From: SELP01 sp035969385
GTDB taxonomy: Bacteria > Pseudomonadota > Alphaproteobacteria > Rhodobacterales > Rhodobacteraceae
NCBI RefSeq assembly: GCF_035969385.1
Contig: NZ_JAYKKJ010000005.1
Coordinates: forward strand, 186,001 to 250,000
DNA length: 64,000 nt
Direction of reading: 5' to 3'
Part shown: in pieces, positions 41,258 to 49,789 of the stretch
Numbering within the stretch: the stretch's first letter is position 1
How the letters are laid out: every line of letters starts with the position of its first letter
Made by a program: the position numbers and the translations under genes
Notes under the pieces: model-generated
What the model was told of the DNA's origin: nothing
The model's input: the letters and a program-made list of their open reading frames with translations, nothing else
The model's database searches: none

Positions 41258-42168
41258 GCCGACCCCGGCGCGCGCTTGGTCAGGCCAAGTTTCTTGCGAA
41301 CCTCTTCCGGGCCGATCACGCGGGCGCCAAGGTTTTCGATGATGTTGACCGACCGCTCGACCAGCTGCGCATTGGTCGCCAGAACGCCCTTGTCCAGCAT
41401 CAGGTTGTCTTCCAGCCCGACCCGCACGTTGCCCCCGGCCAGAACGGCAGCGGCGACATAGGGCATCTGGCTGCGGCCAAGCGAGAAGGCGCTGAAGGTC
41501 CAATCGTCGGGGACATTGTTGACCATAGCCATGAAGGTATTCAGGTCGTCCGGTGCGCCCCACGGCACCCCCATGCACAGCTGCACCAGCGCGGGGCTGT
41601 CTAGAATGCCGTCTTTCACCAGCTGCTTGGCATACCAAAGGTGGCCGGTGTCGAAGGCCTCGATCTCGGGTTTGACGCCAAGGTGGGTCATCATCCGGCC
41701 CATCGCCTGCAGCATGCCGGGCGTGTTGGTCATGACATAGTCGGCCTCGGCGAAGTTCATGGTGCCGCAATCCAGCGTGCAAATCTCGGGCAGGCATTGC
41801 TTGACATGCTCGACCCGTTCGGCGGCACCGATCATATCGGTCCCGGCTTGCAGCGGCAGCGGGTGTTCGGTGGGACCAAAGATCATGTCTCCGCCCATTC
41901 CGGCGGTCAGGTTCAGAACCACATCGACCTCGGCATCGCGGATGCGGTCGGTGACTTCGCGGTAATAGTCCAACTTGCGGCTGGGGGCGCCGGTCTCGGG
42001 GTCGCGCACGTGGCAGTGGACTACGGCGGCGCCGGCCTTGGCGGCGGCAATCGCGCTGTCGGCGATGTCCTTCGGGGACCGGGGGACATGCGGGCTCCGG
42101 TCTTGAGTGCTGCCCGATCCGGTAACGGCGCAGGTGATAAAGACCTCTCGGTTCATTTGCAGGGGCAT
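41254..42168 (-). CDS. 3-dehydrocarnitine cleavage enzyme (BKACE family)
   Basis: Cleaves 3-dehydrocarnitine with acetyl-CoA into betainyl-CoA and acetoacetate. The 304-residue TIM-barrel protein shows zinc ligands in VVHCHVRDPETG (H51, H53), NLTAGMGG, EICTLDCGTMNF, KPEIEAFDTGHL and VRVGLEDNL, all hallmarks of the beta-keto acid cleavage enzymes. The start is ATG 42168 with GGAGG upstream. Substrate is assigned from its place with the carnitine dehydrogenase/thioesterase and CdhR-like regulator. Confidence 0.92.
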   Translation of the reverse strand: MPLQMNREVFITCAVTGSGSTQDRSPHVPRSPKDIADSAIAAAKAGAAVVHCHVRDPETGAPSRKLDYYREVTDRIRDAEVDVVLNLTAGMGGDMIFGPTEHPLPLQAGTDMIGAAERVEHVKQCLPEICTLDCGTMNFAEADYVMTNTPGMLQAMGRMMTHLGVKPEIEAFDTGHLWYAKQLVKDGILDSPALVQLCMGVPWGAPDDLNTFMAMVNNVPDDWTFSAFSLGRSQMPYVAAAVLAGGNVRVGLEDNLMLDKGVLATNAQLVERSVNIIENLGARVIGPEEVRKKLGLTKRAPGSA

Positions 42169-42249
42169 CTTGGTCCTCCGATCCTTGATTCTGTCCCAAC
42201 TATGATACCGCTTGGCACTCCGCGCTTTCCGTTTTACGCATTCTTCTTG

Positions 42250-43233
42250 ATGAATAGCGCATTCCCCAGTCTTCCTACCGACCGGCCAGTCCGGGTGGGT
42301 GTCCTTGTTCTGGACGACACGAACCTTCTGTCCCTTGCCGCGGCGGTGGACCCGATGCGGGCCGCGAACCGGTTTGCCGGGCGGCGTGTCTTTGACTGGA
42401 CCTACCTGACCATGACGGGCAGCCCGGCGCGGATCACCGCCGGGTTCGATATCCCCGGCGCGGCGGTGGGCACGGTTCCGGTGCCCGACCTTCTGATGCT
42501 GGTGGCCAGCTTTAGTCTTGACCGGCAGGATACCCCGGCGCTGCACCGCGAATTGCGGCGGATGGCGCGCGGGCGGGCAGTCATCGTCGCGGTTGACGGG
42601 GCGGGCTGGCTTCTGGCCTCGGCCGGGCTTCTGGACGGGCAGGCCGCCACGACCCATTGGGAGGACCTTGACCGGTTCGCCGCCCGGTTCCCGCGCGTGG
42701 AAACAGTGCGCGACCGGTTCCGGGTTTCGGGTCGAATGCTGACTACCGGAGGGGCGAGCCCCTGCCTAGACATGATGCTTGCGCTGATCCGGCACCACGC
42801 GGGGGCCGATGTGGCCGCACGGGTGGCGGGCGTGTTCATCTACGACCCGGTCCATGCGGGCGATGCGCCGCAACGGCTGGTTCCCACGCTTGCGCTGTCA
42901 CGGCGCGCGCCCATCGTTGCCCGCGCCATCGCCGAAATGGAGGCCGGTCTCGATGCGCCTGTGACAATGGATCAGCTTTCCGCCCAGCTTGGTGTCTCTC
43001 GCAGGCTGCTGGAACAGAAGTTTCGCGCCACGCTGGGCCAAAGCCCGCACGGCTATTGGCTTGGCCTGCGACTGGCCGAGGCGCAGCGGCTGGCCCGCGA
43101 CACGGACATGGCGGTGCAGGACATTGCGCTGGCCTGCGGGTTTTCCAGCCACGCGGCCTTTGGCCGGGCATTCAAGGCGGCCTATGGCACCTCGGTCCGG
43201 GACATCCGCAGGCTACGCGGCAACTGGCCCTGA
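42250..43233 (+). CDS. cdhR: CdhR-like AraC regulator with GATase1-like domain
   Basis: A 327-residue activator of carnitine catabolism. The N-terminal DJ-1/GATase1-like sensor (RVGVLVLDDTNLLSLAAAVDPMRAANRF; later TTGGASPCLDMML) is followed by an AraC helix-turn-helix (about 230-325: MDQLSAQLGVSRRLLEQKFRATLGQSPHGYWL; DIALACGFSSHAAFGRAFKAAYGTS). It is divergent from the BKACE operon across 81 bases. ATG 42250 is preferred over an in-frame ATG at 42202. Confidence 0.9.
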   Translation: MNSAFPSLPTDRPVRVGVLVLDDTNLLSLAAAVDPMRAANRFAGRRVFDWTYLTMTGSPARITAGFDIPGAAVGTVPVPDLLMLVASFSLDRQDTPALHRELRRMARGRAVIVAVDGAGWLLASAGLLDGQAATTHWEDLDRFAARFPRVETVRDRFRVSGRMLTTGGASPCLDMMLALIRHHAGADVAARVAGVFIYDPVHAGDAPQRLVPTLALSRRAPIVARAIAEMEAGLDAPVTMDQLSAQLGVSRRLLEQKFRATLGQSPHGYWLGLRLAEAQRLARDTDMAVQDIALACGFSSHAAFGRAFKAAYGTSVRDIRRLRGNWP

Positions 43234-43241
43234 CCGGCAGA

Positions 43242-43259
43242 GGTGGGTTTCAACCCACC
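43242..43259. terminator. GGTGGGT/ACCCACC hairpin between cdhR and the aldo/keto reductase
   Basis: GGTGGGT-TTC-AACCCACC forms a 7-bp stem followed by CTTCTTTAAT on the plus strand. It is a short form of the repeat seen in full at 23.9, 35.0 and 47.0 kb. It lies between convergent genes and probably ends both. Confidence 0.7.
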
Positions 43260-43264
43260 CTTCT

Positions 43265-44305
43265 TTAATACGGCATCGGGATCGTCTTGTTGATGCGATC
43301 GATTTCCTTGGTCACCTCGGGCGACAGCTCCATGTCCTTGCCCTTGAGGATATGGGACAGTTGATCAATCGTTGTCGCCCCGAAGATCGCCGAGATCGGG
43401 AAGGGCCGGCTGCGCTGCCAGGCCATTGCCATGTGCACCGGGTCAAGCCCGTGATCGCGCGCCAGATCAAGATACTGGTCCACCGCCTCGAAGGCACGGG
43501 GGGTCTTGCGGCCACCAAGGTTGCCGTTCAGCGACATCCGGCTGCCCTCGGGCACGGCGCCGTTCTGGTATTTCCCGGTCAGAAGCCCGGCGGCGAGGGG
43601 CGAAAAGGACAGGAGCGTCACCTTTTCGTTCACCGCCATTTCGGCCATGTCGGCGTCATACATCCGGCACAGCAGCGAATATTCGTTCTGCACCGTCGCC
43701 ATGCGCGGGCCGCCCACCTGTTCGGCCACGTCGATCCAGCGGGTGCAGCCCCAGGCGCTTTCGTTGGACATGCCAAAGGCGCGGATCTTGCCCGCCTTCT
43801 GCGCCTCGCCCAGCTTTTCCAGAACCCCGGCCATGTGGTCCAGCGTCTTTTGCCGGTCCTGCCCGGAGGGATCATAAGTCCAGTTCTGGCGGAACATGTA
43901 GGACCCGCGCATTGGCCAATGAAGTTGATAGACGTCGATATAGTCGGTCTTCAGCCGCTTCAGGTTGCCGTCCAGAATACGCAGGATCGAGTCGGGGCCA
44001 TAACCTTCGCCGCCCCGGACCATCTGGCTGTCGCCTCCGGCCTTGGTGGCAAGGATCACATCGTCGCGCCGCCGGGTCTTTTCCAGCCAATCGCCGATGA
44101 TCTCCTCGGTCCGGCCAACGGTTTCCGCCCGGACCGGGTTGACTGGATACATTTCGGCGGTGTCGAGGAAATTCAGGCCATGATCCAATGACATGTCGAT
44201 CTGGGCATGGCTGTCAGCGACATTGGTTTGGGTTCCGAAGGTCATGGTGCCAAGGCACCAGTCCGGAACCATGATCCCAGATTGGCCAAGTTCGATCTGT
44301 TTCAT
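43265..44305 (-). CDS. Aldo/keto reductase (Tas-like)
   Basis: A 346-residue NADP(H)-dependent TIM-barrel reductase. Catalytic residues are D and Y in NFLDTAEMYP (about 48-57), K in VILATKAGG and H in VYQLHWPMRG. The insertion DPSGQDRQKTLDHM and the segment IRAFGMSNESAWG match the Tas/YajO group. Substrate unknown. It converges with cdhR; the MFS gene diverges 155 bases upstream. Confidence 0.92.
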   Translation of the reverse strand: MKQIELGQSGIMVPDWCLGTMTFGTQTNVADSHAQIDMSLDHGLNFLDTAEMYPVNPVRAETVGRTEEIIGDWLEKTRRRDDVILATKAGGDSQMVRGGEGYGPDSILRILDGNLKRLKTDYIDVYQLHWPMRGSYMFRQNWTYDPSGQDRQKTLDHMAGVLEKLGEAQKAGKIRAFGMSNESAWGCTRWIDVAEQVGGPRMATVQNEYSLLCRMYDADMAEMAVNEKVTLLSFSPLAAGLLTGKYQNGAVPEGSRMSLNGNLGGRKTPRAFEAVDQYLDLARDHGLDPVHMAMAWQRSRPFPISAIFGATTIDQLSHILKGKDMELSPEVTKEIDRINKTIPMPY

Positions 44306-44460
44306 TCAAGGCTCCTTCCCGCGCGTTGAACCGACCTTAGACCGACACGCGGCAGGGGCAAGCCCGACCACCCGCCGGGGCGGCCAGAGAATGTCCCAAT
44401 ACGACCAATTTGGGCGGGAACGGGCATGGCGTGCCAGCATTTTCCGGGCATAAGTGGCCT

Positions 44461-45690
44461 ATGCGCATTCTGATTTCCTTCGCCGCCCTGTTTCTGTCTG
44501 TCGTCCTTCTGCAAATCGCCACCGGGGGCGTTGGCCCGCTGGATGCGTTGGTCGGGCTAGGGGCCGGGTTTTCGAAGCCCGAGGTCGGCTTTCTGGGCTC
44601 GGCGCATTTTTTTGGCTTCTTCATCGGCTGCTGGTGGGCGCCGCGCCTGTTGGGCGATGTCGGCCACGCAAGGTCCTTTGCGACCTTCACCGCCCTTGGC
44701 GCCATCGGCCTGTCGGCCCATGTTCTGGTCACCGATCCCAACTGGTGGGCGCTGTTCCGGGTCGCCAGCGGGATATGCGTGGCTGGCTGCTATACTGTGA
44801 TTGAAGCGTGGTTGCAGGCCAAAGTGACCAATGAAAACCGGGGCCGGGCGATGGGGATCTACCGCGTCGTCGATGTGGGCGGGTCGTTCATGGCGCAGGC
44901 GATGGTCGGCTGGCTGGCCGATCTGGAAACCTATCTGGCCTATAACACGCTGGTGATCCTCTGCTGCACCGCGCTGTTGCCGATGGCCGTGACCAAGGCG
45001 ACCCAGCCAGTGACGCCCGGCGCGACGCGCCTGCGGCCCGCGATTTCCTGGCGGATGTCGCCGCTGGCCACAGTGGGCGTGGTGGTGGCGGCCCTTTCGG
45101 CGGCCTCGTTCCGGATGGTCGGGCCGATCTACGGGCAGGAAATCGGGCTGACGGCGGACCAGATCGGCTATTTCCTCGCCTTCTTCGTCTTTGGCGGGGC
45201 CATTGCACAAATCCCGGTAGGCTGGCTTGCGGACAAGTTCGACCGTCGCTGGGTGCTGATCTGGCTGTCGGTCGCGGCGGTCCTGTCCTGTGTAGTCACC
45301 GTCGGGGTGGCGCATCTGGGCACCGTCTGGGTGATGCTGGCAGCCAGCTTCTTTGGCTTTACGACCTTCCCGATCTATTCGGTCAGCGCCGCCCACGCCC
45401 ATGATTTTGCAAGCTCTGACGAACGGGTGGAACTCTCCGCCGCGCTGATGTTCTTCTACGCGGTCGGGGCGATCGGCGCGCCCTATGTGTCATCGACCCT
45501 GATCGTCTGGTTCGGACCAGCGGCACTGTTCACCCTGATCTCGGTCGGGCATATCCTGCTGATCGTTTTCGGGCTGGCCCGGATGAGGGCGCGCCCGGCG
45601 GAGCGCCGGACGCGCTATGTCTACGCGCCGCGCACCAGTTTCGTGATCGGGCGGCTAATGGGCCGCAGCCGCGAGAAATCTGACGACTAA
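44461..45690 (+). CDS. MFS transporter (YcaD-type)
   Basis: An inner-membrane transporter of 409 residues with twelve helices. FFIGCWWAPRLLGDVGHARSFATFTALGAIGL and the conserved GCYTVIEAWLQAKVTNENRGRAMGIYRVVDVGGSF resemble the YcaD/CynX-like MFS group, whose substrates are poorly defined. ATG 44461 is chosen over an in-frame upstream TTG. Its stop overlaps that of the convergent rluD by four bases. Confidence 0.88.
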   Translation: MRILISFAALFLSVVLLQIATGGVGPLDALVGLGAGFSKPEVGFLGSAHFFGFFIGCWWAPRLLGDVGHARSFATFTALGAIGLSAHVLVTDPNWWALFRVASGICVAGCYTVIEAWLQAKVTNENRGRAMGIYRVVDVGGSFMAQAMVGWLADLETYLAYNTLVILCCTALLPMAVTKATQPVTPGATRLRPAISWRMSPLATVGVVVAALSAASFRMVGPIYGQEIGLTADQIGYFLAFFVFGGAIAQIPVGWLADKFDRRWVLIWLSVAAVLSCVVTVGVAHLGTVWVMLAASFFGFTTFPIYSVSAAHAHDFASSDERVELSAALMFFYAVGAIGAPYVSSTLIVWFGPAALFTLISVGHILLIVFGLARMRARPAERRTRYVYAPRTSFVIGRLMGRSREKSDD

Positions 45691-46721
45691 TCGAGTGTAC
45701 CGCCAAGGGCGGTGACAAGGGCGGCCATATCCGCTGGAATCGGAGCCTCGAACGTCATGTCGTCGCCCGTCACCGGATGGGTAAACCCCAGTTCGGCGGC
45801 ATGAAGCGCCTGTCGGGCAAAGGTCTGGGCGGCGGCAAACCCCGCCTCGCCCACCGATTTCACCGGCAACTTGCGCCGCCCGCCATAGACCGGATCGCCG
45901 ATTAGCCCATGGCCCGCATGGGCCATATGCACCCTGATCTGATGGGTGCGGCCGGTTTCCAGCCAGCATTCGATCAGGGCGGCAACCGGGGGGGTCCCGA
46001 GGGGCTGCAGGATGCGGGCGCGGGTCACGGCATGGCGTCCGCCATCGAAACTGACGGCCTGCCGCTGGCGGTCGGTCTTGTGGCGGCCAAGGAAAGACTG
46101 GATCTTGAGGATATTGCCCGGTTCGAAACTGGTGCTCTTGATCCCGTGCAGCCGCGGGTCGTTCTGGTCCGGCACGCCATAACAGACGGCAAGATAGCGG
46201 CGGTGCACGCTGTGTTTTTCAAACTGCGCGGCAAGGCCGTGATGGGCCCGGTCGGATTTCGCCACCACCAGAAGGCCGCTGGTTTCCTTGTCGATCCGGT
46301 GCACGATGCCGGGTCGCTTTGCCCCACCCACCCCTGACAGGCTGTCGCCGCAATGATGGATCAGCGCATTGACAAGGGTGCCGCCCGGCGTGCCCGGCGC
46401 GGGGTGGACAACCATGCCCGCGGGCTTGTTCACCACGATCAGGTCGGCGTCCTCGTAAACCACGTCCAGCGGGATTTCCTCGGCCCCGATATGGCTTTCG
46501 GCGGCTTCCTCTACCGTGATTTCAACTGTGTCGCCCTCGGCCACGCGGTGGCGGGGGTTGGTCACAACCTCGCCGTTCAGCCGCACCGCGCCCTCTTCGA
46601 TCAACCGGGCAAGGCGGGACCGGGACAGGGACGCGCTCTCTGGCACATCCAGCGAAAGCGCCTTATCAAGGCGGGCAGGCGGATCTTCGGAGATCCGGAA
46701 ACTGACGAGGGTCTCGGGCAA
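45687..46721 (-). CDS. rluD: 23S rRNA pseudouridine synthase RluD family
   Basis: Converts uridines to pseudouridine in 23S rRNA. The 344-residue protein has an S4 RNA-binding domain (about 18-80) and the catalytic domain with the nucleophile Asp in GIVHRIDKETSGLLVVAK; TGRTHQIRVHMAHAGHGLIGDPVYGG is the second signature. The start is a TTG at 46721: no ATG occurs between the upstream stop and the S4 domain. That TTG shares one base with the ATG of the divergent gene. Confidence 0.94.
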   Translation of the reverse strand: MPETLVSFRISEDPPARLDKALSLDVPESASLSRSRLARLIEEGAVRLNGEVVTNPRHRVAEGDTVEITVEEAAESHIGAEEIPLDVVYEDADLIVVNKPAGMVVHPAPGTPGGTLVNALIHHCGDSLSGVGGAKRPGIVHRIDKETSGLLVVAKSDRAHHGLAAQFEKHSVHRRYLAVCYGVPDQNDPRLHGIKSTSFEPGNILKIQSFLGRHKTDRQRQAVSFDGGRHAVTRARILQPLGTPPVAALIECWLETGRTHQIRVHMAHAGHGLIGDPVYGGRRKLPVKSVGEAGFAAAQTFARQALHAAELGFTHPVTGDDMTFEAPIPADMAALVTALGGTLD

Positions 46722-47020
46722 TGGATACCCCTTCTGAAGACGGTGAACCCCTGCCGCCGCAACTGATGTTTCTCAAGCGGCTGGTGACCGGGCTGGCCGT
46801 GGTGATGATCGCAGGCTTCCTAGTGCTTATCGTGGCGCTTGTCATCCGGTTGAACCGGCCGCTGATCACTTTGCCCGAACAGATCGCCCTGCCAGCCGGA
46901 GCGGAGGCGCAGGCCTTTACCCAAGGCGCAGACTGGTTCGCGGTGGTGACAACCGACGACCGTATCCTGATTTTTGACCGCGCTAGCGGGGCGCTGCGGC
47001 AAACGGTGACGGTCGACTGA
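46721..47020 (+). CDS. DUF6476-like single-helix membrane protein
   Basis: A 99-residue protein with a proline/acid-rich N-terminus, one helix (LVTGLAVVMIAGFLVLIVALVIRLN) and a small periplasmic beta domain (FTQGADWFAVVTTDDRILIFDRASGALRQTV). It resembles the short membrane proteins next to rluD in Rhodobacterales. It starts base-adjacent to rluD on the other strand. Function unknown. Confidence 0.82.
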   Translation: MDTPSEDGEPLPPQLMFLKRLVTGLAVVMIAGFLVLIVALVIRLNRPLITLPEQIALPAGAEAQAFTQGADWFAVVTTDDRILIFDRASGALRQTVTVD

Positions 47021-47026
47021 GGGAGT

Positions 47027-47210
47027 GGTGGGTTGAAACCCACCTTACCCGGGGGCGCTTCGCCCCCCGGACCCCCAGAGGATATTTCCAACCCAAAGAA
47101 GAATGGACGCTGAGGCCACCCCCTTCTTTGGGTCAATAAATATCCCGGGGTGAATGGCCCGAAAGGGCCAGGGGGGCAGAGCCCCTTCGTAAGGTGGGTT
47201 TTAACCCACC
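47027..47210. repeat. Convergent-junction repeat, copy C (184 bp)
   Basis: The best-preserved copy. GGTGGGT hairpin, GGGGCGCTTCGCCCC hairpin, then GAGGATATTT.. CCCAAAGAAG facing CTTCTTTGGG..AAATATCCCGGGG, a CCGAAAGGGCC hairpin, GGGGCAGAGCCCC, and a closing GGTGGGT-ACCCACC. It separates the DUF6476 gene (rightward) from tRNA-His (leftward). Confidence 0.85.
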
Positions 47211-47240
47211 GTCGCCGAATGATACGTGTGTTTGGGGGGA

Positions 47241-47317
47241 TGGTACCGCCTCCCTGGCTTGAACAGGGGACCTCTGGATCCACAATCCAGCGCTCTAACC
47301 AACTGAGCTAAGGCGGC
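47241..47317 (-). tRNA. tRNA-His (GTG), G-1-less type
   Basis: A 77-base cloverleaf including encoded CCA. The acceptor stem GCCGCCT pairs with AGGCGGT (G1-U72 closing), then A73 and CCA. The D-arm is AGCTCAGTTGGTTAGAGC, the anticodon GTG (47281-47283) sits in TTGTGGA, and the T-arm is CCCTG-TTCAAGC-CAGGG. There is no G-1 and no C73, the form described for many alphaproteobacteria. Confidence 0.97.
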
Positions 47318-47463
47318 ACTGCGCGGGGACTTAGCGCCGCCGAACCGCGAATGCAAGGGGCCAAATCCCCCCGGATTTCATTTTCCGCCCCCCTGCCCGG
47401 GCTTGCCAATCCGGCCATCCCCGCTGTAGGAGGCGGCAGGTCATCTCAAGGCGGACACACCCA

Positions 47464-47649
47464 ATGGGCATCAACACCGAACGCGACATCGAAGCCAATC
47501 TGCAGATCGGCCCGACCACCGAAGGCATGGTGCGCCTGTTCATTCAGGCTGGCGATATGGAGATCCCGATGGACTTCGACCCGGACGAGGCCGAAGAGAT
47601 CGCCGAGGAAATCCGCGCCGCCGCGCAGACCGTCCGCCGCAGCCGCTAG
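47464..47649 (+). CDS. DUF6324-like small acidic protein
   Basis: A 61-residue protein, MGINTERDIEANLQIGPTTE then VRLFIQAGDMEIPMDFDPDEAEEIAEEIRAAA. A GGAGG is found at 47430-47434 region upstream, further from the start than usual. Small proteins of this type are conserved in Rhodobacterales as I recall, without known role. It reads out of frame with the larger frame running through the same bases, which begins properly only at 47720. Confidence 0.75.
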   Translation: MGINTERDIEANLQIGPTTEGMVRLFIQAGDMEIPMDFDPDEAEEIAEEIRAAAQTVRRSR

Positions 47650-47719
47650 ACGCGCCGATCCATCATTTCACTTGCGCGCGGGCCGGAACGCCTGCCACTT
47701 TCGCCGCAGGAGGTGGGAC

Positions 47720-49789
47720 ATGCGCAAGGTTCTTCCCAATGCCGAAACCCTTGGCGGGTTCACGACGATCCTGTTCGGGGCGTCGATCTTTGCCGCTGCG
47801 ACCGCCTCGGGCCTGCCGGTTCCGCCGGGGACGGCGCAGGCCAGTTTCGGGCTTGGTACGATCATCGGTCACCTGTCCCACCGTCGCCGCTTCAACGCCG
47901 AAAAGGTCATCGCTGACCTGCGCCGCCAGATCGAGGACGACTGGACCAATCACCTGCCCGGCCATGCCGATCCGGGCCAGATCGAGGCGGCGATCCGCGC
48001 CTTTGACGAGGTCCTGCCGCTGATCGAGATTTCCTCGACCGAGGTGGTGGGCCGCAGGCTGGACCCGGCCCGCATGGCCGACCTGTTTCTGGCCAAGGCA
48101 GAAGCCGCCCTGCCCGATGTCTATCGCCCGGCATCACGCCATGACGCGGACGCCCGACTGGCCCGCGCTTTCCTCGCCGATCTGACGGAATCGGCCTATC
48201 GCCGGTTGCTGGCCATGCCCGAATTTACCGGCAGCCTTGCCCCGGCAATCTGGTCCGACCTTCTGGGACAGATGGACCGGGTCGAGGATCAAATTGCCAC
48301 GGGGTTCGAGGCGACGACCGGGCGGCTCGATACTATCGAGGCGCTGTTGCGGACGGCGTTGGCCACAGGACAGCAGGCGCAGACCGCGCGGGCCAGCGGC
48401 ATCACCGATGCGGCGCTGGTGGCCCTTGCGTCCCGCGTGGCGGCAGATGTGCGCGACCCAGAGCAGGCATTTCGCGAATTGGAGCGGGCAGTGGACCTTG
48501 CGATCACGGTCCAGACGACGCCGTCGCAGGACACGCCAGCGCTGGGTCAGGCCGCCCGTCTGTCGGCGGAAGGCCAGCACGATGCCGCCGGCGAGGCGAT
48601 CGACGCGGCCCTGGCCGAGGCTGAAGCCGCCCACACCGCCCGCGTCAAGGCGTTACTAGAGGCGGGGTTGCAGCAAGACCTTCTGCGCCGCGACCCCGAC
48701 GCTGCCGCGACCCGGCTGTTCCGGCTGGCAACAGAGGGCGCAGCCCCGGGCACGGAATTCGACGCGCTGTCGCCCCTTTGGATGGAATGGTTCGCCCGCG
48801 GAAGGGACAAGGCGCTGTTCCTTGATCTGGAGGTGGCAGGCGCATTGGCCGGGAAAATGGCCGAGGTTGCCCGAACCCCGGTTCAGCAGGGCACGGCCGC
48901 GAATTACGCCGGGATCATCCAGCACACCCTTGGCGAACGCCGCCCGGACATGGCAGCCCTGCACGCCGCTGTCGCTTGCTTTGAAGAGGCGCTTGCGATC
49001 TGGGATCGCGCGGACAACCCGGCACTTTGGGCCAAGGCGCAGATGAACCTTGCCAACAGCCAGCACGCCATCGCCCAGCGTGACCCGGGCAACGACCGGC
49101 TGAACCGGGCGATTGCCGCCTATGACGCGGCCCTTGCGGTTCGCACCCGTGACAGCGCCGCATCCGATTGGGCCATGACCCAGATGAACCTTGGCACCGC
49201 ACTGCGCACCCTGGCCGAGCTTGAGGCAAGCAGTGACGCGGCCACCGAGTCGCTTGCCGCCATCGATGCCGCCCTGACCGTCCGGACCCGGTCAGCGGGC
49301 GAGCCGGGATGGGCGGTGACACAGTTGAACCGGGCGATGACCCTTCGGGTCCGGGGCGAGTTGCAGCGCGACATCGCGGACCTGCAAGAGGCGCTCTCGG
49401 CCCTGCACGAGGTCGTCCCGATCTGCGCCGAACAGGGGCTGACCTATTATCGGGCGCTTGCGGACCGGGAGCGAGGGGCGCTTTGTGCCGATCTGGCCCG
49501 TCTGGGCGGCCAATCGGACCTGCTGGCCGAAGCCCGCGGCTTTTTCCAGCGCGCGCTTGACGGGCTGGGCACCGATGGGGCGCCGCTGGACCGGATGGTC
49601 GCGACCGCCATGGATGCCTGCGTCGACCGGATTGCGGACGGGGCGGACGACGCGGAACGGTTCGACCTTGCCCGCCGGGGGATCGCGGAGCGTGGCGAAC
49701 GGCTGCTGCTGCGGGGGCTGGACCGGTTTGCCGGGATCAGCGCGGCAAGCGATGCTGTCGCCCCTGCCCTTGTGTCAGAACGCCCGTGA
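47720..49789 (+). CDS. Large helical-repeat (TPR-like) protein with N-terminal membrane segments
   Basis: A 689-residue protein. Residues 10-50 are hydrophobic (GGFTTILFGASIFAAATASGLPVP, ASFGLGTIIGHL) and probably anchor it. The middle is helical with a pattern QMDRVEDQIATGFEATTGRLDTIEALLRTAL that resembles a coiled coil, then TPR-like repeats from about 400 to 600: FEEALAIWDRADNPALWAKAQMNLANSQ, AIAAYDAALAVRTRDSAASDWAMTQMNLGTAL. A strong AGGAGG precedes ATG 47720. No effector or NTPase domain is visible. Its end overlaps mmcB by 15 bases, convergently. Function unknown. Confidence 0.8.
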   Translation: MRKVLPNAETLGGFTTILFGASIFAAATASGLPVPPGTAQASFGLGTIIGHLSHRRRFNAEKVIADLRRQIEDDWTNHLPGHADPGQIEAAIRAFDEVLPLIEISSTEVVGRRLDPARMADLFLAKAEAALPDVYRPASRHDADARLARAFLADLTESAYRRLLAMPEFTGSLAPAIWSDLLGQMDRVEDQIATGFEATTGRLDTIEALLRTALATGQQAQTARASGITDAALVALASRVAADVRDPEQAFRELERAVDLAITVQTTPSQDTPALGQAARLSAEGQHDAAGEAIDAALAEAEAAHTARVKALLEAGLQQDLLRRDPDAAATRLFRLATEGAAPGTEFDALSPLWMEWFARGRDKALFLDLEVAGALAGKMAEVARTPVQQGTAANYAGIIQHTLGERRPDMAALHAAVACFEEALAIWDRADNPALWAKAQMNLANSQHAIAQRDPGNDRLNRAIAAYDAALAVRTRDSAASDWAMTQMNLGTALRTLAELEASSDAATESLAAIDAALTVRTRSAGEPGWAVTQLNRAMTLRVRGELQRDIADLQEALSALHEVVPICAEQGLTYYRALADRERGALCADLARLGGQSDLLAEARGFFQRALDGLGTDGAPLDRMVATAMDACVDRIADGADDAERFDLARRGIAERGERLLLRGLDRFAGISAASDAVAPALVSERP

